DNA from: Bemisia tabaci
Taxonomy: Eukaryota > Arthropoda > Insecta > Hemiptera > Aleyrodidae
Direction of reading: 5' to 3'
NCBI RefSeq assembly: GCF_918797505.1
Contig: NC_092800.1
Span: 31,982,263 to 32,046,262, forward strand
Length of the DNA: 64,000 nt
The translations under genes and the position numbers were made by a program. Positions 1-12,275 of the stretch are shown here, piece after piece. Below the pieces are notes generated by a model, which saw only the letters and a program-made list of their open reading frames with translations, did not search any database and was not told the origin of the DNA. Position 1 is the first letter of the stretch; each line of letters begins with the position of its first letter.

Positions 1-1488
1 CTGGAACACAGGAAAATGAAAAAATAAAATCCAGGAGAATTATCACGAATCTGAGTAGGGATAAAAAGACATTTATTAAAGAGAGCAATTATCATTTCTC
101 GCAAGCATTAAATCATCTCAAAAAATCTAACAATATTCATATTACAGTCACAATGGATTAATGTGGAAAGAAAAAAAAACAAAAGTTCATCCTTTGCATG
201 CACAGCAAAAATAGGAAAAATCACTTTTGGACTTTAGAAAGTTTCCGAAAGATTGCTATCTACATCTTTGGTTGATTCAACCTTCTAAGTACCTAACTCA
301 TTAAAATACCTGACAGTCTATTTTTCATTGATGGCCACCCGTATTTCTATTCTTTTGTATTTTAATTTTGCAGAGTCGCCTATATTTTTTCTCGGTAACG
401 ATACAGAAGGATTTTGTGATATTATCATGCAAACAGTTGTTTTTTAAAGCAAGATTATGAGTCGATGGTTAAATTCTGGAAAATAAAATCTCTAAGAAAG
501 CGTTTCAAAATTTTCACTCATATTTTATTTTTTCCAAAGAAAAACTAACAAATAATCTGGCTTGAAATTTTTACGAAACAATAAATTGTAGCAGGGTGAA
601 GGAATATAAAAAAAAATTCATGAAACAATGACAAGCTGTTATTTCTTCTGAGAAATAAAGCACGAGTGGAAATTTGCAACGCAGCATTTTGAGATACTTG
701 GTTTTAGAGCTTAGACATCGATCCTCTGGTAAATTCAGCACGCGCTTGGCGCTACTCACGGGAGCTCCTATGTACTTTTGTATCTTACTTATTTCTTTAC
801 ATGAATTTTTTTTCCGTGCGCATCAAAATTGTATCACTGTTCAGAGCATGCAAAGTTTCCATCCCTAATGCTCAGTCCTATCTGCACTTTCAAGGTGAGC
901 TGGCTACTTTAAAACGACGAAAGTGCACTGCACGCGGCGTTCGGACAAAGTTTGGCGTGTTAGAAGCCTGGTGGCTTCCCCATCGCGAATGTGATAATTA
1001 GCCGTGGCTTAAGAGGGGTTAAGGCATTAACACGAGAGGTAGGTGCTTAAAATCACTTAGTCATTGTCCTCATAATGTGTGCTTACACAAAGTAGACTCT
1101 TCAATGCGACAAGTGTTGAGCAATAGAAACCTATCTCAATTTCGACATGACCCTTAAAAATAGTGTGTAGGATAGGACTGAAGGTTCATGTTGAAGTGTT
1201 AATTCAGGTTGGATGCAAGTCCATTAACATACGGCAAGCATCGCGAGGGGACATGATTTTCAAACGAGCCTCTCATGAAAATAAAACATATAAATTATAA
1301 GGGATTGACAATGCTCGAGATTTTGGCCGATCAACCACTTGTCGATCAACAGAATCAGTCGCTCCTTAAGATTGTTTTGTAAATACTATTTCCATTATTG
1401 TTTATTAATTCGTACTTTATGTTTATGTGAACGGATTGACATTTAAGGCCGATTAAGAGGACCTCGATTACATGGACTAAATTGTGGT
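1..1488. other. Intergenic, nothing recognised
   Basis: AT-rich sequence. Short frames at 674-1001 have no recognisable family, start context or splice signals worth calling. Confidence 0.5.
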
Positions 1489-1742
1489 ATATCGATGGCC
1501 AAAATGCAGAATCGCGTATCTCTGTTAGCATGGGACATCGCCTACTTCCTGTTGCACCTTATAATCTCTATGAGAAACGGATCAACGCAATTTCTTGATT
1601 TTTTATTCTCTGTTAGCAGAATATTCTATAAAAAGAAGCTAAGGAGCGGCCTTGTTTCTCTTCGAAAAAATGAATTAAGAGCGAAAATTTAGAAACACCG
1701 CAGCGGAGATATGTGGTTCTGCACTTTGGCCTTCGATATATT
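1489..1742. mobile_element. ATCGATGGCCAAAATGC-type MITE
   Basis: The left end ATCGATGGCCAAAATGCAGA is mirrored by GCACTTTGGCCTTCGATATA at the right end, giving terminal inverted repeats of about 35 bp with a cGTATCTC block. The interior is AT-rich and non-coding. Related copies are at 11103-11655, 22565-22840 and 35653-35912. Confidence 0.65.
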
Positions 1743-2383
1743 AAACACCAACATTTTTGATCTAGGTAACAAAAGTTTTTGATCATAGAAAAGAAACATT
1801 CGGCTCATAATCAGATGACCGAAGTCTAAGGTAATTAACACGGTTTCAGTGTGGCTAACAAAGACTTTGGCTATCTGAGCTGAAGTTCGATTCCTATGAC
1901 CAAACTTTCCGGTTTTCTTCGACCGTTAACTTTGGTGCGCCTTAGGTACGAACCGAAGTTTTCCCCCGCTGTAACGTAACAAAAAGAGTACACTCTGCAT
2001 AGCTATAATTCAACATATTAAGGTTGATCCTTAGCTTTTGCGCAATACACCCTAATTACGATCGACTTATAGCAAATTTTAATCACCAGGATGATTATTT
2101 TGGAAAAATCCAAATTTCAGCCTCTAGATAAATTATTAAGGAATGTTTGTGCCGAAAAATATCTTCCAAAATTTTATAAAGTCAAAAGTACTATCGCTAT
2201 TTTGCAACCGATTTCAGTGTATTGATTTCGATGGTTGATCAAACCTCAGTAACACGAGGAGATGTACATGTTTTCGCGATAGGGCCTACAGAAATAAACA
2301 TTTCGAGAATTGGAGTAAATTCCCCATTTACTGATTTTCAGCCTAGATGAAAAGAACGAAAGTGTTGAAAAAAATTGACTGGT
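1743..2383. other. Intergenic, nothing recognised
   Basis: The motif ACCGAAGT and close variants recur between 1815 and 1960, but no ordered repeat unit or gene could be defined. Confidence 0.4.
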
Positions 2384-2478
2384 TCAACCAATTTTCATGC
2401 AGAGTATAAGTAGACTGCTCGTGGGACCTCTTGAAATGAAAGAATTAAGCTCATCCTCTTGAAGTGCGAAAACCGTAT
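2384..2478 (-). pseudogene. Possible continuation of the 7109-7381 frame beyond the foldback
   Basis: If the foldback is removed and a TA-type target duplication is collapsed, the frame ending at 7111 continues for about 30 codons on the minus strand here (reading TVFALQEDEL at its start) to TGA at 2384-2386. The continuation depends on how the target site is reconstructed. Confidence 0.25.
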
Positions 2479-3364
2479 AGTACGGTGGCTTAGCGCCAAA
2501 AAAGGGCCAAATGCTGCAAATCGTGATTCAGTTTTGCCACTTTGGGAGATCAAACTAGATGACATTTTAAGAGTTTTGAGTCGAAGAGGCATTTCCAAAA
2601 TGGTGGCAGATCCAAGATGGCGGCCATTCAAAATGGCGGCCGGCGCGTACTTTGAGCCGCTATAGATCGAGATCCACTGAACCGATTTAACTTTTCTTTT
2701 TTTTGTTTTAAAGATATTTTAAAGGTAAATATAAAAAAATTACAAAATTTTTGATTTTGACAATATACAGGGTGTTTTTTTCACAAAAACTGGGTTTCGC
2801 GTGTGGAAAAAAAGCTTGTAATTCGCATAACTTTCAAAATCGCATTATGAAGGTCACTTTAAATACTCACCATGTAAAAGAGCGTCTTTTAAGCTTTCCA
2901 ACGATATATTACATGATGGGTCTATAATTTAAGGTTTCCGCCCCATTGCGATCCGCGCGGCGGCGGCACAGCGCGAGCCTGCATAAATTAGTCCACGGGC
3001 ATATGTTGAAAAGAAACCTCCCGTGGAATAGTAAATGGAGTAAGTGTGGAAAATGGCCTAATCTCTTCTATTCGATGCGTAGAAAAATAATTTTGATGTT
3101 GTCAAGCTCAATTTTGCGTCCAACCCCTCCAATTCAAGATGGCCGCCAAAATGGGAGCTCGGGGGTTGAAGATGTTGGAATTTGTTTTTGATGTCGTGCA
3201 TGGGGTCTATCACTATGTAATTTTGGTCGTAGAATCCGAATTTGAGGTCCAAAATTGTCTCCGGCTCAAAGGGATGCCCAAAATCCAATATGGCCGCCAA
3301 AATTTCCACGATAGGGTCAAATCTCCGAGAGTTGCGTAGAAGGCCGAGTAGGATATCTTTCATA

Positions 3365-3700
3365 GGGTTTTTTGGGTCGTAGATTTCGCCGATGAGGTCA
3401 GAATTTTGCTACAGGTTTATTGAAGCCCCAAAATTTCAATATGGCGGCCAAATGACTGCCGTTGCGGGGTGAAATATTTTGTTGAGGCTCGTATCGTCGA
3501 GTGAGGTGTCCCTGCATGGGTTTTTTGGGTCGTAGATTTCGCTGGTGAGGTCAGAATTTCGCCACAGGTTTATTGAAGCCCCAAAATTTCAATATGGCGG
3601 CCAAATGACTGCCGTTGCGGGGTGAAATATTTTGTTGAGGCTCGTATCGTCGAGTAAGGTGTCCCTGCATGGGTTTTTTGGGTCGTAAATTCCACAAATG
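3365..3700 (+). repeat. 153-bp tandem repeat in the left arm of the foldback
   Basis: The sequence GGGTTTTTTGGGTCGTA recurs at 3365, 3518 and 3671, giving two full 153-bp units and a partial third that diverges after about 20 nt. The same array lies reversed in the right arm at about 5907-6242. Confidence 0.8.
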
Positions 3701-4354
3701 AGGTCCAAATACCCAAACAGACCCATAAAAGTTCTCTAAGAACCAAAATGGTGACCAACATGGCTGCCGCTCAGATAGAGAGAACGTTAAAGAAGTTACA
3801 TTTCATGCAATGATGAATTTTCATGTATGTGTTGTACTCCGTTGATTCCAGATGTAGTCCTCTAGTACATCGGAGTGTTAGCGGTAGCGGTCTGTAGTAC
3901 ATCTAGGACATGCTTAAGAACGTATTTCCCGACTTTTCCCAAGAAGATGCTTTTCTCGATGGAAGGACAAAATACACTATTCTGAATACAAATCTTATTC
4001 GTTCGTTTTCCGTCTGGAAAATAGGGTGAATATTTTGTATATATCCGGTAGGACAAATCGTGTGCAGTTTTGATTGATTAGAATATCTCACTGAGTCTAC
4101 CATGAAATTTAATTCAAAACTGTCCTTGAAAAACACTTTACGCATTCATGGTACTGTTAAATCTACATGACCGAAATTTATTACAATTATTTTGTGAGGA
4201 TGAATAAATTAATTTCAGTCTCAGTGTCAAACACGAACAAATTACTGAACACAATGAAAATTAATTCTAGTATACGATTTGTAGCAATTTCGTATGCAGA
4301 TAGTGTTCGGTTTTCGCACGCCTCATCCTACTTAACAGCAGAGCGTTAACTTAA

Positions 4355-4593
4355 CAAGTGAGAAGCTTTCCGGAAAAAGGGCACATCGCAAAAAATTGCG
4401 TATGAGAAAAATGCATCGTAAGTTTCCATCATTACTTTCCGGTCACTGATGATAACTTACATCGAAGCTTGAACTCCCGATTTCGAACGTAAGTAACAGT
4501 CAGTAGCCATAATTTAATGATGGAAACTTCAAATGCATTTTTCTCAAAGGCCATTTTTTGCTATGTGCCCTTTTTCCGGAAAGCTCTTCAATT
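4355..4593. mobile_element. Foldback MITE inside the spacer (about 240 bp)
   Basis: The outer parts are reverse complements: GCTTTCCGGAAAAAGGGCAC near 4365 is mirrored near 4565-4586, and further in TTTCCATCATTA is mirrored by TAATGATGGAAA. The middle is unpaired. No coding capacity. Confidence 0.75.
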
Positions 4594-4671
4594 ACATAGA
4601 CGTATTGCTGAGTATGAGGCAAGGATCTCATATAGTTACTCTAGGAGGAATCTTAGGGCTGAGCCCAGATA

Positions 4672-4960
4672 CCTTGCTGAAATTGGCAATAGGAGCCTGA
4701 GTTTCAAAATTCCATAGAAATTCTTACAATCGGCTACAGAAAGCAATAGAATTCGTATGGCTGGTTTTAGGGAGCGAAGGAAACCAAACAGCCATGCTAA
4801 ACAGTTTATTGCCAAGCAATAACTTTATCGCCGTTGTCTATCGAATCCTGCAAGAAACTGCGTACCTATAGCCGTCAATAGATGCTATAAGAAATCCTAT
4901 AGCCGGCTATAGGTCTATGGCATTTGGGAACATAGATCCTAAAGCCAATTTTCACCAGGG
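4672..4960. mobile_element. CTATAGCCGGCTATAG-type MITE with CCCTGGT ends
   Basis: The right end reads CCAATTTTCACCAGGG and the left end is a decayed complement (TTGCTGAAATTGGC). The interior holds several degenerate CTATAGCCGGCTATAGG palindromes. The same ends and interior motifs occur in the larger element at 19166-20093. Confidence 0.6.
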
Positions 4961-7108
4961 TAAAGATATCCTCTTTTCCCTATCGAATGAAGATTTTCTA
5001 GAAAATTGCAGCATGATAGGAGAAAATGGATACCATTTCCGGCTTTGACAGTCGAATGTACAGGATGTCCTAAATCTCACGTGTCAGAATTTTTTCTACA
5101 TGCGTTATTTTAGGCCGGACACAGTCCAGGACCACGAGGACAAAGAGAGCTGACCCGAGGAGTGCAGCTTTCGTCATCCCAAAGCCCCCTCGGCCACCCT
5201 TGGGAGCTCAAAGGACGAGGGAGGATTCCAACTTTGGAGAGCAGGATTCTCACAACAATTTTAAAAATTAGCTGAAGTTTAAGATAAATCAATACAAAAA
5301 AGTCCACCATCAGCCAATGCCTGTGCGCAGTATTGGTAGCTCTTAGAGGGGAAATTAAATTTTCCGAAAGTGTATCCTCCTCCCCTTAAAACGCATGTGT
5401 CGGACATTTCGACTCCTGCAACATTCTTAATGTTAGAGAGCAATAAGGTTAAGTAATATTCCTGCAATCACTGAACAGACAATTTCATGCTGTGTCGAAG
5501 GATTTTCCCCCGAACATTTTACTGTTTTGCCGTGTCTATGACTGCAAAATTTTCTGAGTATCATATAAGTCATAAATTCTCTCCAAAAGGAAGTGTGGGT
5601 TGCGAAATCTCATAAGCGTTGCAAATTACGTGGCATGCGTATCCGCTTCACTTATTTTCTTGACATTCTGGACTACATCCGGAATCAACGTGAGCATGTC
5701 CTAGATGTACTACAGACGCTACACTCCGATGTACTAGAGGACTACATCTGGAATCAACGGAGTACAACACATACATGAAAATTCATCATTGCATGAAATG
5801 TAACTTCTTTAACGTTCTCTCTATCTGAGCGGCAGCCATGTTGGTCACCATTTTGGTTCTTAGAGAACTTTTATGGGTCTGTTTGGGTATTTGGACCTCA
5901 TTTGTGGAATTTACGACCCAAAAAACCCATGCAGGGACACCTTACTCGACGATACGAGCCTCAACAAAATATTTCACCCCGCAACGGCAGTCATTTGGCC
6001 GCCATATTGAAATTTTGGGGCTTCAATAAACCTGTGGCGAAATTCTGACCTCACCAGCGAAATCTACGACCCAAAAAACCCATGCAGGGACACCTCACTC
6101 GACGATACGAGCCTCAACAAAATATTTCACCCCGCAACGGCAGTCATTTGGCCGCCATATTGAAATTTTGGGGCTTCAATAAACCTGTAGCAAAATTCTG
6201 ACCTCATCGGCGAAATCTACGACCCAAAAAACCCTATGAAAGATATCCTACTCGGCCTTCTACGCAACTCTCGGAGATTTGACCCTATCGTGGAAATTTT
6301 GGCGGCCATATTGGATTTTGGGCATCCCTTTGAGCCGGAGACAATTTTGGACCTCAAATTCGGATTCTACGACCAAAATTACATAGTGATAGACCCCATG
6401 CACGACATCAAAAACAAATTCCAACATCTTCAACCCCCGAGCTCCCATTTTGGCGGCCATCTTGAATTGGAGGGGTTGGACGCAAAATTGAGCTTGACAA
6501 CATCAAAATTATTTTTCTACGCATCGAATAGAAGAGATTAGGCCATTTTCCACACTTACTCTATTTACTATTCCACGGGAGGTTTCTTTTCAACATATGC
6601 CCGTGGACTAATTTATGCAGGCTCGCGCTGTGCCGCCGCCGCGCGGATCGCAATGGGGCGGAAACCTTAAATTATAGACCCATCATGTAATATATCGTTG
6701 GAAAGCTTAAAAGACGCTCTTTTACATGGTGAGTATTTAAAGTGACCTTCATAATGCGATTTTGAAAGTTATGCGAATTACAAGCTTTTTTTCCACACGC
6801 GAAACCCAGTTTTTGTGAAAAAAACACCCTGTATATTGTCAAAATCAAAAATTTTGTAATTTTTTTATATTTACCTTTAAAATATCTTTAAAACAAAAAA
6901 AAGAAAAGTTAAATCGGTTCAGTGGATCTCGATCTATAGCGGCGCAAAGTACGCGCCGGCCGCCATTTTGAATGGCCGCCATCTTGGATCTGCCACCATT
7001 TTGAAAATGCCTCTTCGACTCAAAACTCTTAAAATGTCATCTAGTTTGACCTCTCAAAGTGGCAAAACTGAATCACGATTTGCAGCGTACTTGCCATAAG
7101 CCACCGTA

Positions 7109-7381
7109 CTAGTAGATCGGTTCGAACCACCCTCGTTTGGATGGATGAAAGTCATCAGCAGAGCTCACAAGAATTTCAAGATCGGCGGGACTGTTTTTTC
7201 CTGGTTCCGCACTTACAGAGTCGTAAATTACAGCCGAGTCAAATAGATAATTAACAGGGAAATTGACGTGTCTGATCGAAAATCCAAAGAGTCTACGATC
7301 TCTGAAGAGGTCATAAACTATTGGGTTATCAAAATCAATATTGTCGATTTTTCCATCATGTGTGGATTTCACGGTTCTAGT
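7109..7381 (-). pseudogene. Possible exon or ORF fragment abutting the foldback
   Basis: An 87-codon frame runs open on the minus strand from an in-frame stop near 7382 down to a TAG created at the foldback junction. It has no internal ATG, so it would be an internal exon or a degraded ORF. It reads like protein (for example FRDRRLFGFSIRH and HPSKRGWFEPIY) but matches no family I recognise. On the far side of the foldback an in-frame minus-strand frame resumes at 2478 and ends at TGA 2384-2386. The sequence before insertion may therefore have been one longer frame. Confidence is low because frames this short can arise by chance. Confidence 0.3.
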
Positions 7382-7382
7382 T

Positions 7383-8465
7383 TATGACACTCAGTGTGAT
7401 GATATAACTTACAGTGTTTCAGTTTTGTAATTACACTGTAGGGTGCGTGCAGAGTGTGTCAGATGTCTGAACACCATTCATAGGGTCGTATTTTAGCCGC
7501 GCAATGCATGGGTTTATATTTGAAATGTTTGAGCCGAGGGGGGGGGGGGTGTCAAAATTCTCCTCAATCTTTTTTTTTTAACTTTGTATATTACAGTATT
7601 ATTAAGTGCTCTTATTACGTTACTTTTCATTCATTTAAATTTGAAAGATGTCTGGGTAGCTGATTAGATTTATATTGTTTAAATGCTCCTTCTTTGAGGT
7701 TTTTTGCAATTAAGTATTAAGTTCAGAGGAAAACTTGCGAGGCAAGAACAAGAAATACCAATAACTGAAATTTTGGCCAAAAGTTCAACGCGTCGGTAAG
7801 GAGTCCAGCGGTAATAGAGATCGAAAAGAATAGCGTGACATCATTCAAAAAGATGTGCGAATTTGACAATTCTTCAATAGTTCAAAGACGGCGTAACTGC
7901 ATAGCAATGAGTACATGGCAAATTGTCAAAGACTAGCGATGAATACTGAGCAGTTGTTACAAATGATGCCAAATTTCCGAGGGAAAATACAGTGAGTTGT
8001 TAACAGAAGAAGGTACTTAGTTTTATTGACACGAATTAACTAACAATTAGACAAGCATTCTCAAATAGTTATAGTATATGACGTCAAAACGTTTTTTATC
8101 GGGCTTTTGCTGACTGTCCGTCAGTTAAACACGAAGTTGCTCTGAGCTTTGGAGTCATTCTTGAACAGGTCGAATTCAATCGCAAGGGACACCTGAGCTA
8201 AATTTTAACCAAATATTATAGGAGCCGTAAATAAGTTGATGTAGATCAAGTATTTTTTCTACTGTGTTAGGATGTCGATAAAATTTGCAACCTCTCAATT
8301 TAATTAATCTCAATGAATTTCCGTTCATTGGGAATAAAGATCTAACTCGTTTTTATTATCAGTTCATTTTTTCAGGGTAATAAAGGTCGCACAATCTTAG
8401 CGCCTTTGGAATGCTCTTGATTCCTTTTTGCAAAATGCAATCCAAATGTACCCAGATGTGCCCAT
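7383..8465. other. Intergenic with a G11 tract
   Basis: No gene or ordered repeat was recognised. A G-run interrupts the AT-rich sequence near 7538-7548. Confidence 0.45.
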
Positions 8466-8657
8466 CACTGAACAATTTTTTTTTTTATCTTGCTTTTTTT
8501 ATCTGATTTTTTTTTATCTTGCTTTAAGCAGACTTTTTCTTGATACAAGAAAAATAATGTTCGAGTTAAGCAAAAAAGTAGTTAATATTAACCAGAAAAA
8601 GTCTTGATTTAAGAAGAAATACCTCTTGGCGGCAAATTTAAGATTTTTTTTTCAGTG
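8466..8657. mobile_element. CACTGAA-ended MITE (192 bp)
   Basis: The ends are CACTGAA and TTCAGTG. Interior CTTGAT/ATCAAG motifs are shared with the element at 43747-43976. An AT dinucleotide flanks both sides and could be the target duplication. Confidence 0.55.
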
Positions 8658-8713
8658 ATAATTAAAAATTTTCCCAAGCAGGAACGCGGCAACATTGCAA
8701 TTGTAAGCATCTA

Positions 8714-8950
8714 TGCTGCCGTGCTAAGGAAGAACGCCGTATGAGCTTTCAGACGTTGCCAAAATTCCTTCGATGAAAACCAAATTTACTGGGAAAATTG
8801 TGAATATTTTTCCGCAAAATTTTCAGACTTTTTTACGTAATTTAATCTATAATATCTGAAAATTCCAAGGAAAAATACACATAAATTTCGTCAAAAATAC
8901 ATTTGATATCAAATAAAATTTGGCAACTCTGGAATGTTCATACGGCGCGG
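8714..8950. mobile_element. TGCTGCCGTGCTAAGGAAGA-type MITE, 3' end truncated
   Basis: The left end TGCTGCCGTGCTAAGGAAGA is followed by ACGCCGTATGA. The right side keeps the complement CATACGGCG but loses the last bases. The interior has GTTGCCAAAATT and its inverted partner TTTGGCAACTCTGGAATG. Better-preserved copies are at 38737-38992 and 42105-42345; a decayed one is at 48430-48615. Confidence 0.75.
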
Positions 8951-9397
8951 CGTACGGCCGAGGGTCGGGAATAAAAGCACCTGGTAAATTTTTTTTTTGT
9001 TCTCGGTTGGCAGCCGAGTAATTGGGTGATAATTGCCGTCAACTAGCGGCCGTGTGGCCTCCAGACGAAATCTTCTATTTTCTGATCATCGTTACGCCGT
9101 TGACCGCCGCGTCGTCGCATCCCCTAAATTTAGCCGCCTGATAAGGAGCTCATTAGTTTTGATGGCTGTTTATTTTTAAATTTCTGTTTCCTATTGTGTG
9201 CGAGGGTCGCTTAAGTCAAATTCTACACAAAACGAGTTTTTAAACATAATATGAAGAAAATATCGAAAAAATCTCTCTACTTATTGATTGATAATGAGAG
9301 TCGTGCTCACAGCCGTTCGTAATTGAGACTTTTCTGAGGGTGATCGTATTGTAATGCATTAAGGACACGATCGAAAAATTTACAGTTTTTACTATCA

Positions 9398-9585
9398 GCG
9401 GGCTGATTGTTGAAATTGATAGACGAAGGTATAGGCACAGGAGACAAAAGGTATATGAAGGCATCATATTGGTAGAAGTGGTTGGTTGCAATGGACAAAG
9501 AAGGCAAGTAATAGGCTAACTAACGGCCCATGAGAGGCCCTATAGTTAGTCCAAGACTTACCTCCTTAGTCTATCTCACTCCTAA
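9398..9585. mobile_element. Partial copy of a GCGGGCTGATT-type element
   Basis: GCGGGCTGATTGTTGAAATT and the following tract (GATAGACGAAGG, GACAAAAGG, GGTTGCAATGGACAAAG) match the fuller copy at 35029-35305. The right inverted end is missing here. Confidence 0.6.
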
Positions 9586-11102
9586 AATCTCACCCTTCCC
9601 AAATGAATCTTTTCGATATTATTTTTGCAATGGGTAACTATTCAAAATAATTGTCCAAGTGCACATCTCTGGTAAAATTATGAATAAAACAAATTCAATC
9701 ATGTATTTTCACACCTTTGTTAATCTGCTCCCGTCGTACTTTCGCACAATATCTCAAAAAAAAAAAAACACACACATTTTTTCCAACTGTATTCTCAGCG
9801 TTTTCTTAATTTTTTGAAAAAGAGAGGGGGCGATGGTCAGGCCAGCGTTGCGTAATTCTAAAGGGGGGGGGGAGGGTGTAGAGCTGAGTTACGAGTGTGT
9901 TACAGGGGGAGGGGGAGTCAAAAATTGGAAAAAGCGCGTTCAGAGGATGTTAACATAGTGGAATTTTCAAACGAGTGAGGTAATAATCATTTTCTTTTGA
10001 CTCCTTCGTAGTCATCCAGGATCAATGCCTGATTTGCCTGTGGCACGAGAAACGGAGAGGGAGAGGGAAAACAGCGTTTAGTAACAAAATTATGAATATT
10101 GCATTGCATGGCCGATCGAACAAGTGCGTGCTCAGAAAGAGAAATCAACTCAAACGGATGTTATAAATTCTGCCTATTGTGACCCGACCTTTCAAATCCC
10201 GATTTCTCGCAATTATTTGACGAATAGCTTTGAATGTGTTTCGCAGGCTGGATCTCAGACAGGGTCGGACTGCAATTCTTTCAAATATTGCACATTTTGT
10301 GTCGCTAAAAGGTTCTTTTCCTCAAAGCGCACGTCAATGCTCGCATTATTAATATTTCCGCATTATATTTTCAGTAAATGACGAAAAAAAATTCTGCACT
10401 TAGCTGAGGATCACAATAGGAATTATCTATCTAACTTATGCTATGTGGAGTGGAGTCTTAATGCGGATGATATGTTCAAAATAAAGCATCATTGTGTGAT
10501 ACTTAACAATTGCGAATGAATCACAACTCGCGGTTCGTTAGGCTGATAAAGAAAATTAATTTTGTACCTACGCTAGAAGGAAATTCATTAATGAAAATCT
10601 TTGAGTTCGCGGAACTCAACTGGATCATGACGTATGGAATATATTTTTTGAGACAAATCATATGTTTTTCGTCTGAATATTTCCTGGGTTTTCTGCGTCA
10701 TTGCAGAAACGCTGATCACATTGTTGAGGAAATTCGAAAATTTTCAAATCAACTCAGCCGTTCTGTTTCCAGTCACAAAGAGGCTGCTCCAATATCTTTT
10801 TTGGGTTTCAATAAATTCAAGGGTGACAGAAAATGAAAAATTTTGCATTGAAAATCTGTGGTCTCCGAGCCCTTTTAATATTATATTTTTTTCTTTTAAT
10901 ATTTGCGGATGTATGTTCCTTTTTCCATAGACGGTAGAAGGTCGCATAGTCTAGCCAGGCCCTTTATTTTGTCTACGAACGAAGTTTCGCAAATTTTTGA
11001 CCAGTCGCTCTCAAATTTATGGATATTAAAATCGATCGAATCACAATTTCTTTGCTCAATATTACAAATCAACATGCTCATTAAATCTAAATAATACTTT
11101 TT
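9586..11102. other. Intergenic with homopolymers, nothing recognised
   Basis: An A13 run followed by CACACACA lies at about 9756-9777, and G-rich runs lie at about 9861-9915. The longest frame (10510-10836, 108 codons) has no recognisable domain, start context or splice sites and is not called. Confidence 0.4.
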
Positions 11103-11655
11103 CGATGACCAAAATGCAAAACCACGTATATCTCTATGACGGCGTTTCAGAGTTTTCCCTCCTTCTTTATTTTTTAGCAGATAAATAAGCCCACTTCATG
11201 GCTTGAAACTTATACAGAGTATTCTGAAAACAGAGAAAAAAATTTAAGGAAGTTTCCAAGAAATTACATTGAACAATAAGTTGGAATTTTTTAGCCAACG
11301 TGCATTAAAAATCAGTATAAAACTGGAAATCTTAATACAGAGGTAAAAAGCTCATATAAACACAATTTCCCCTCAAACTAGTGTTTTACTAGTGTTGCAC
11401 CAAACAGCGTATCTCTTTGAGTGAAAATTGTGCTCATATGAGCTTTTTCCCTCTACATTGAGATTTTCAGTTTTATGCTGATTTTTAACGCACGTTGCCT
11501 AAAAAATTCCAACTTAATGTTTTACGACTCGTGCGTCTATTGCAATCAGTTTGTAAATTAACGTTGACTAGTTTTCTAATGAAAAAATAAAGTGTGACAA
11601 CAAGTTTACAACGTCGGAAATGGAGATACGTGGTTTCGCATTTTGGCCATCGATG
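11103..11655. mobile_element. ATCGATGGCCAAAATGC-type element with internal foldback
   Basis: The outer ends TCGATGACCAAAATGCAAAA and TTTTGGCCATCGATG are inverted, next to a CACGTAT block. Inside, 11273-11525 is an imperfect palindrome: AGTTGGAATTTTTTAG and ATAAAACTGGAAATCT on the left arm are mirrored on the right. The inner palindrome could be a separate nested insertion. Confidence 0.65.
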
Positions 11656-12134
11656 TACTTACTGACATCCGGAAAATGTTTGCATTTAATGCTCATTTAT
11701 GTGCTTTTACTCTCACTAACCTGCGATGATGATACCACAGGTGATCATGAAGAAGTCATCCACATCGACCATCAAACTCTCCAGCTGAACGCGAAGCAGA
11801 TCTGTGTCGTTACCCCCAACCGCAGGCGCCATTTTGTCCTTGTCTCAGACTGATATCGGTTTAAAGTTCTGTAAAGAAAAATAGAAATACTGCTATGAAA
11901 AAAGTTTCGAAATGTAAAAAAAAAGAAAAGAAATTTCCATCCCAAAGTGCTAAAATGATGGCTCCGTTGTTGAAATTCACAACGGTGGGACTGCGAGACC
12001 CATGTTTGTAGCTAAGAGGGTCCTCAAATAAAAAATGCTCGTAAAGGAAGGGTATCGATAGGGGTCGTTTTTGAGCCCATCCTTGCTGATTTTTTGCTTA
12101 TCGAAGAGCAATATTTTACGGAATACGTCATCAG

Positions 12135-12275
12135 TTGGACCACATTTTGCAATTTGGAACTCTCAATTCTGGCCTGGTTTAAAAACAACGTATGTGCCAT
12201 TAGTTTCCCTACGCACATACGTGTTTTTACAGAAGAGCCAAAATTTATAGTTCCAAATTGCAAAATGCAGTCCAT
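12135..12275. mobile_element. 142-bp TTGGACTGCATTTTGC-type MITE, copy 1
   Basis: A nearly palindromic element: TTGGACCACATTTTGCAATT at one end and AATTGCAAAATGCAGTCCA at the other, around a CGTATGTGCCATTAGTTTCC core. There are four further copies in the window (18686-18827, 42711-42850, 54242-54386, 57092-57234). Frames beginning MDCILQF are artefacts of this repeat. Confidence 0.85.

Larger units (their letters stand above)
2479..7110. mobile_element. 4.6-kb foldback element with arms of about 1.42 kb
   Basis: The left arm (2479-3913) and right arm (5694-7110) are near-identical reverse complements around a 1.78-kb spacer. Paired positions sum to 9589 at the outer end and 9607 at the inner end, so indels total only about 18 nt. 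The outer ends share the complementary motif AGTACGGTGGCTTA. The arms contain many copies of a GGCGGCCATATTG-like motif and a 153-bp tandem repeat. The spacer (3914-5693) carries two smaller elements. No transposase is present. The 101-codon frames in the arms (3058-3363 minus, 6236-6541 plus) are mirror images made of repeat sequence and are not treated as genes. The element is probably non-autonomous. Confidence 0.85.

Noticed and set aside
3058..3363. 101-codon minus-strand frame, with an identical plus-strand partner at 6236-6541
   Set aside because: The two frames are mirror copies in the foldback arms, composed of GGCGGCCATATTG-type repeat. They show no domain and no independent evidence of coding.
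10510..10836. 108-codon plus-strand frame
   Set aside because: Open by chance as far as can be judged: no recognised domain, no acceptor or donor in a suitable place and no supporting neighbour.
12024..12275. Minus-strand frame beginning MDCILQF, echoed at 42710-42907
   Set aside because: Both are produced by the 142-bp palindromic MITE family.
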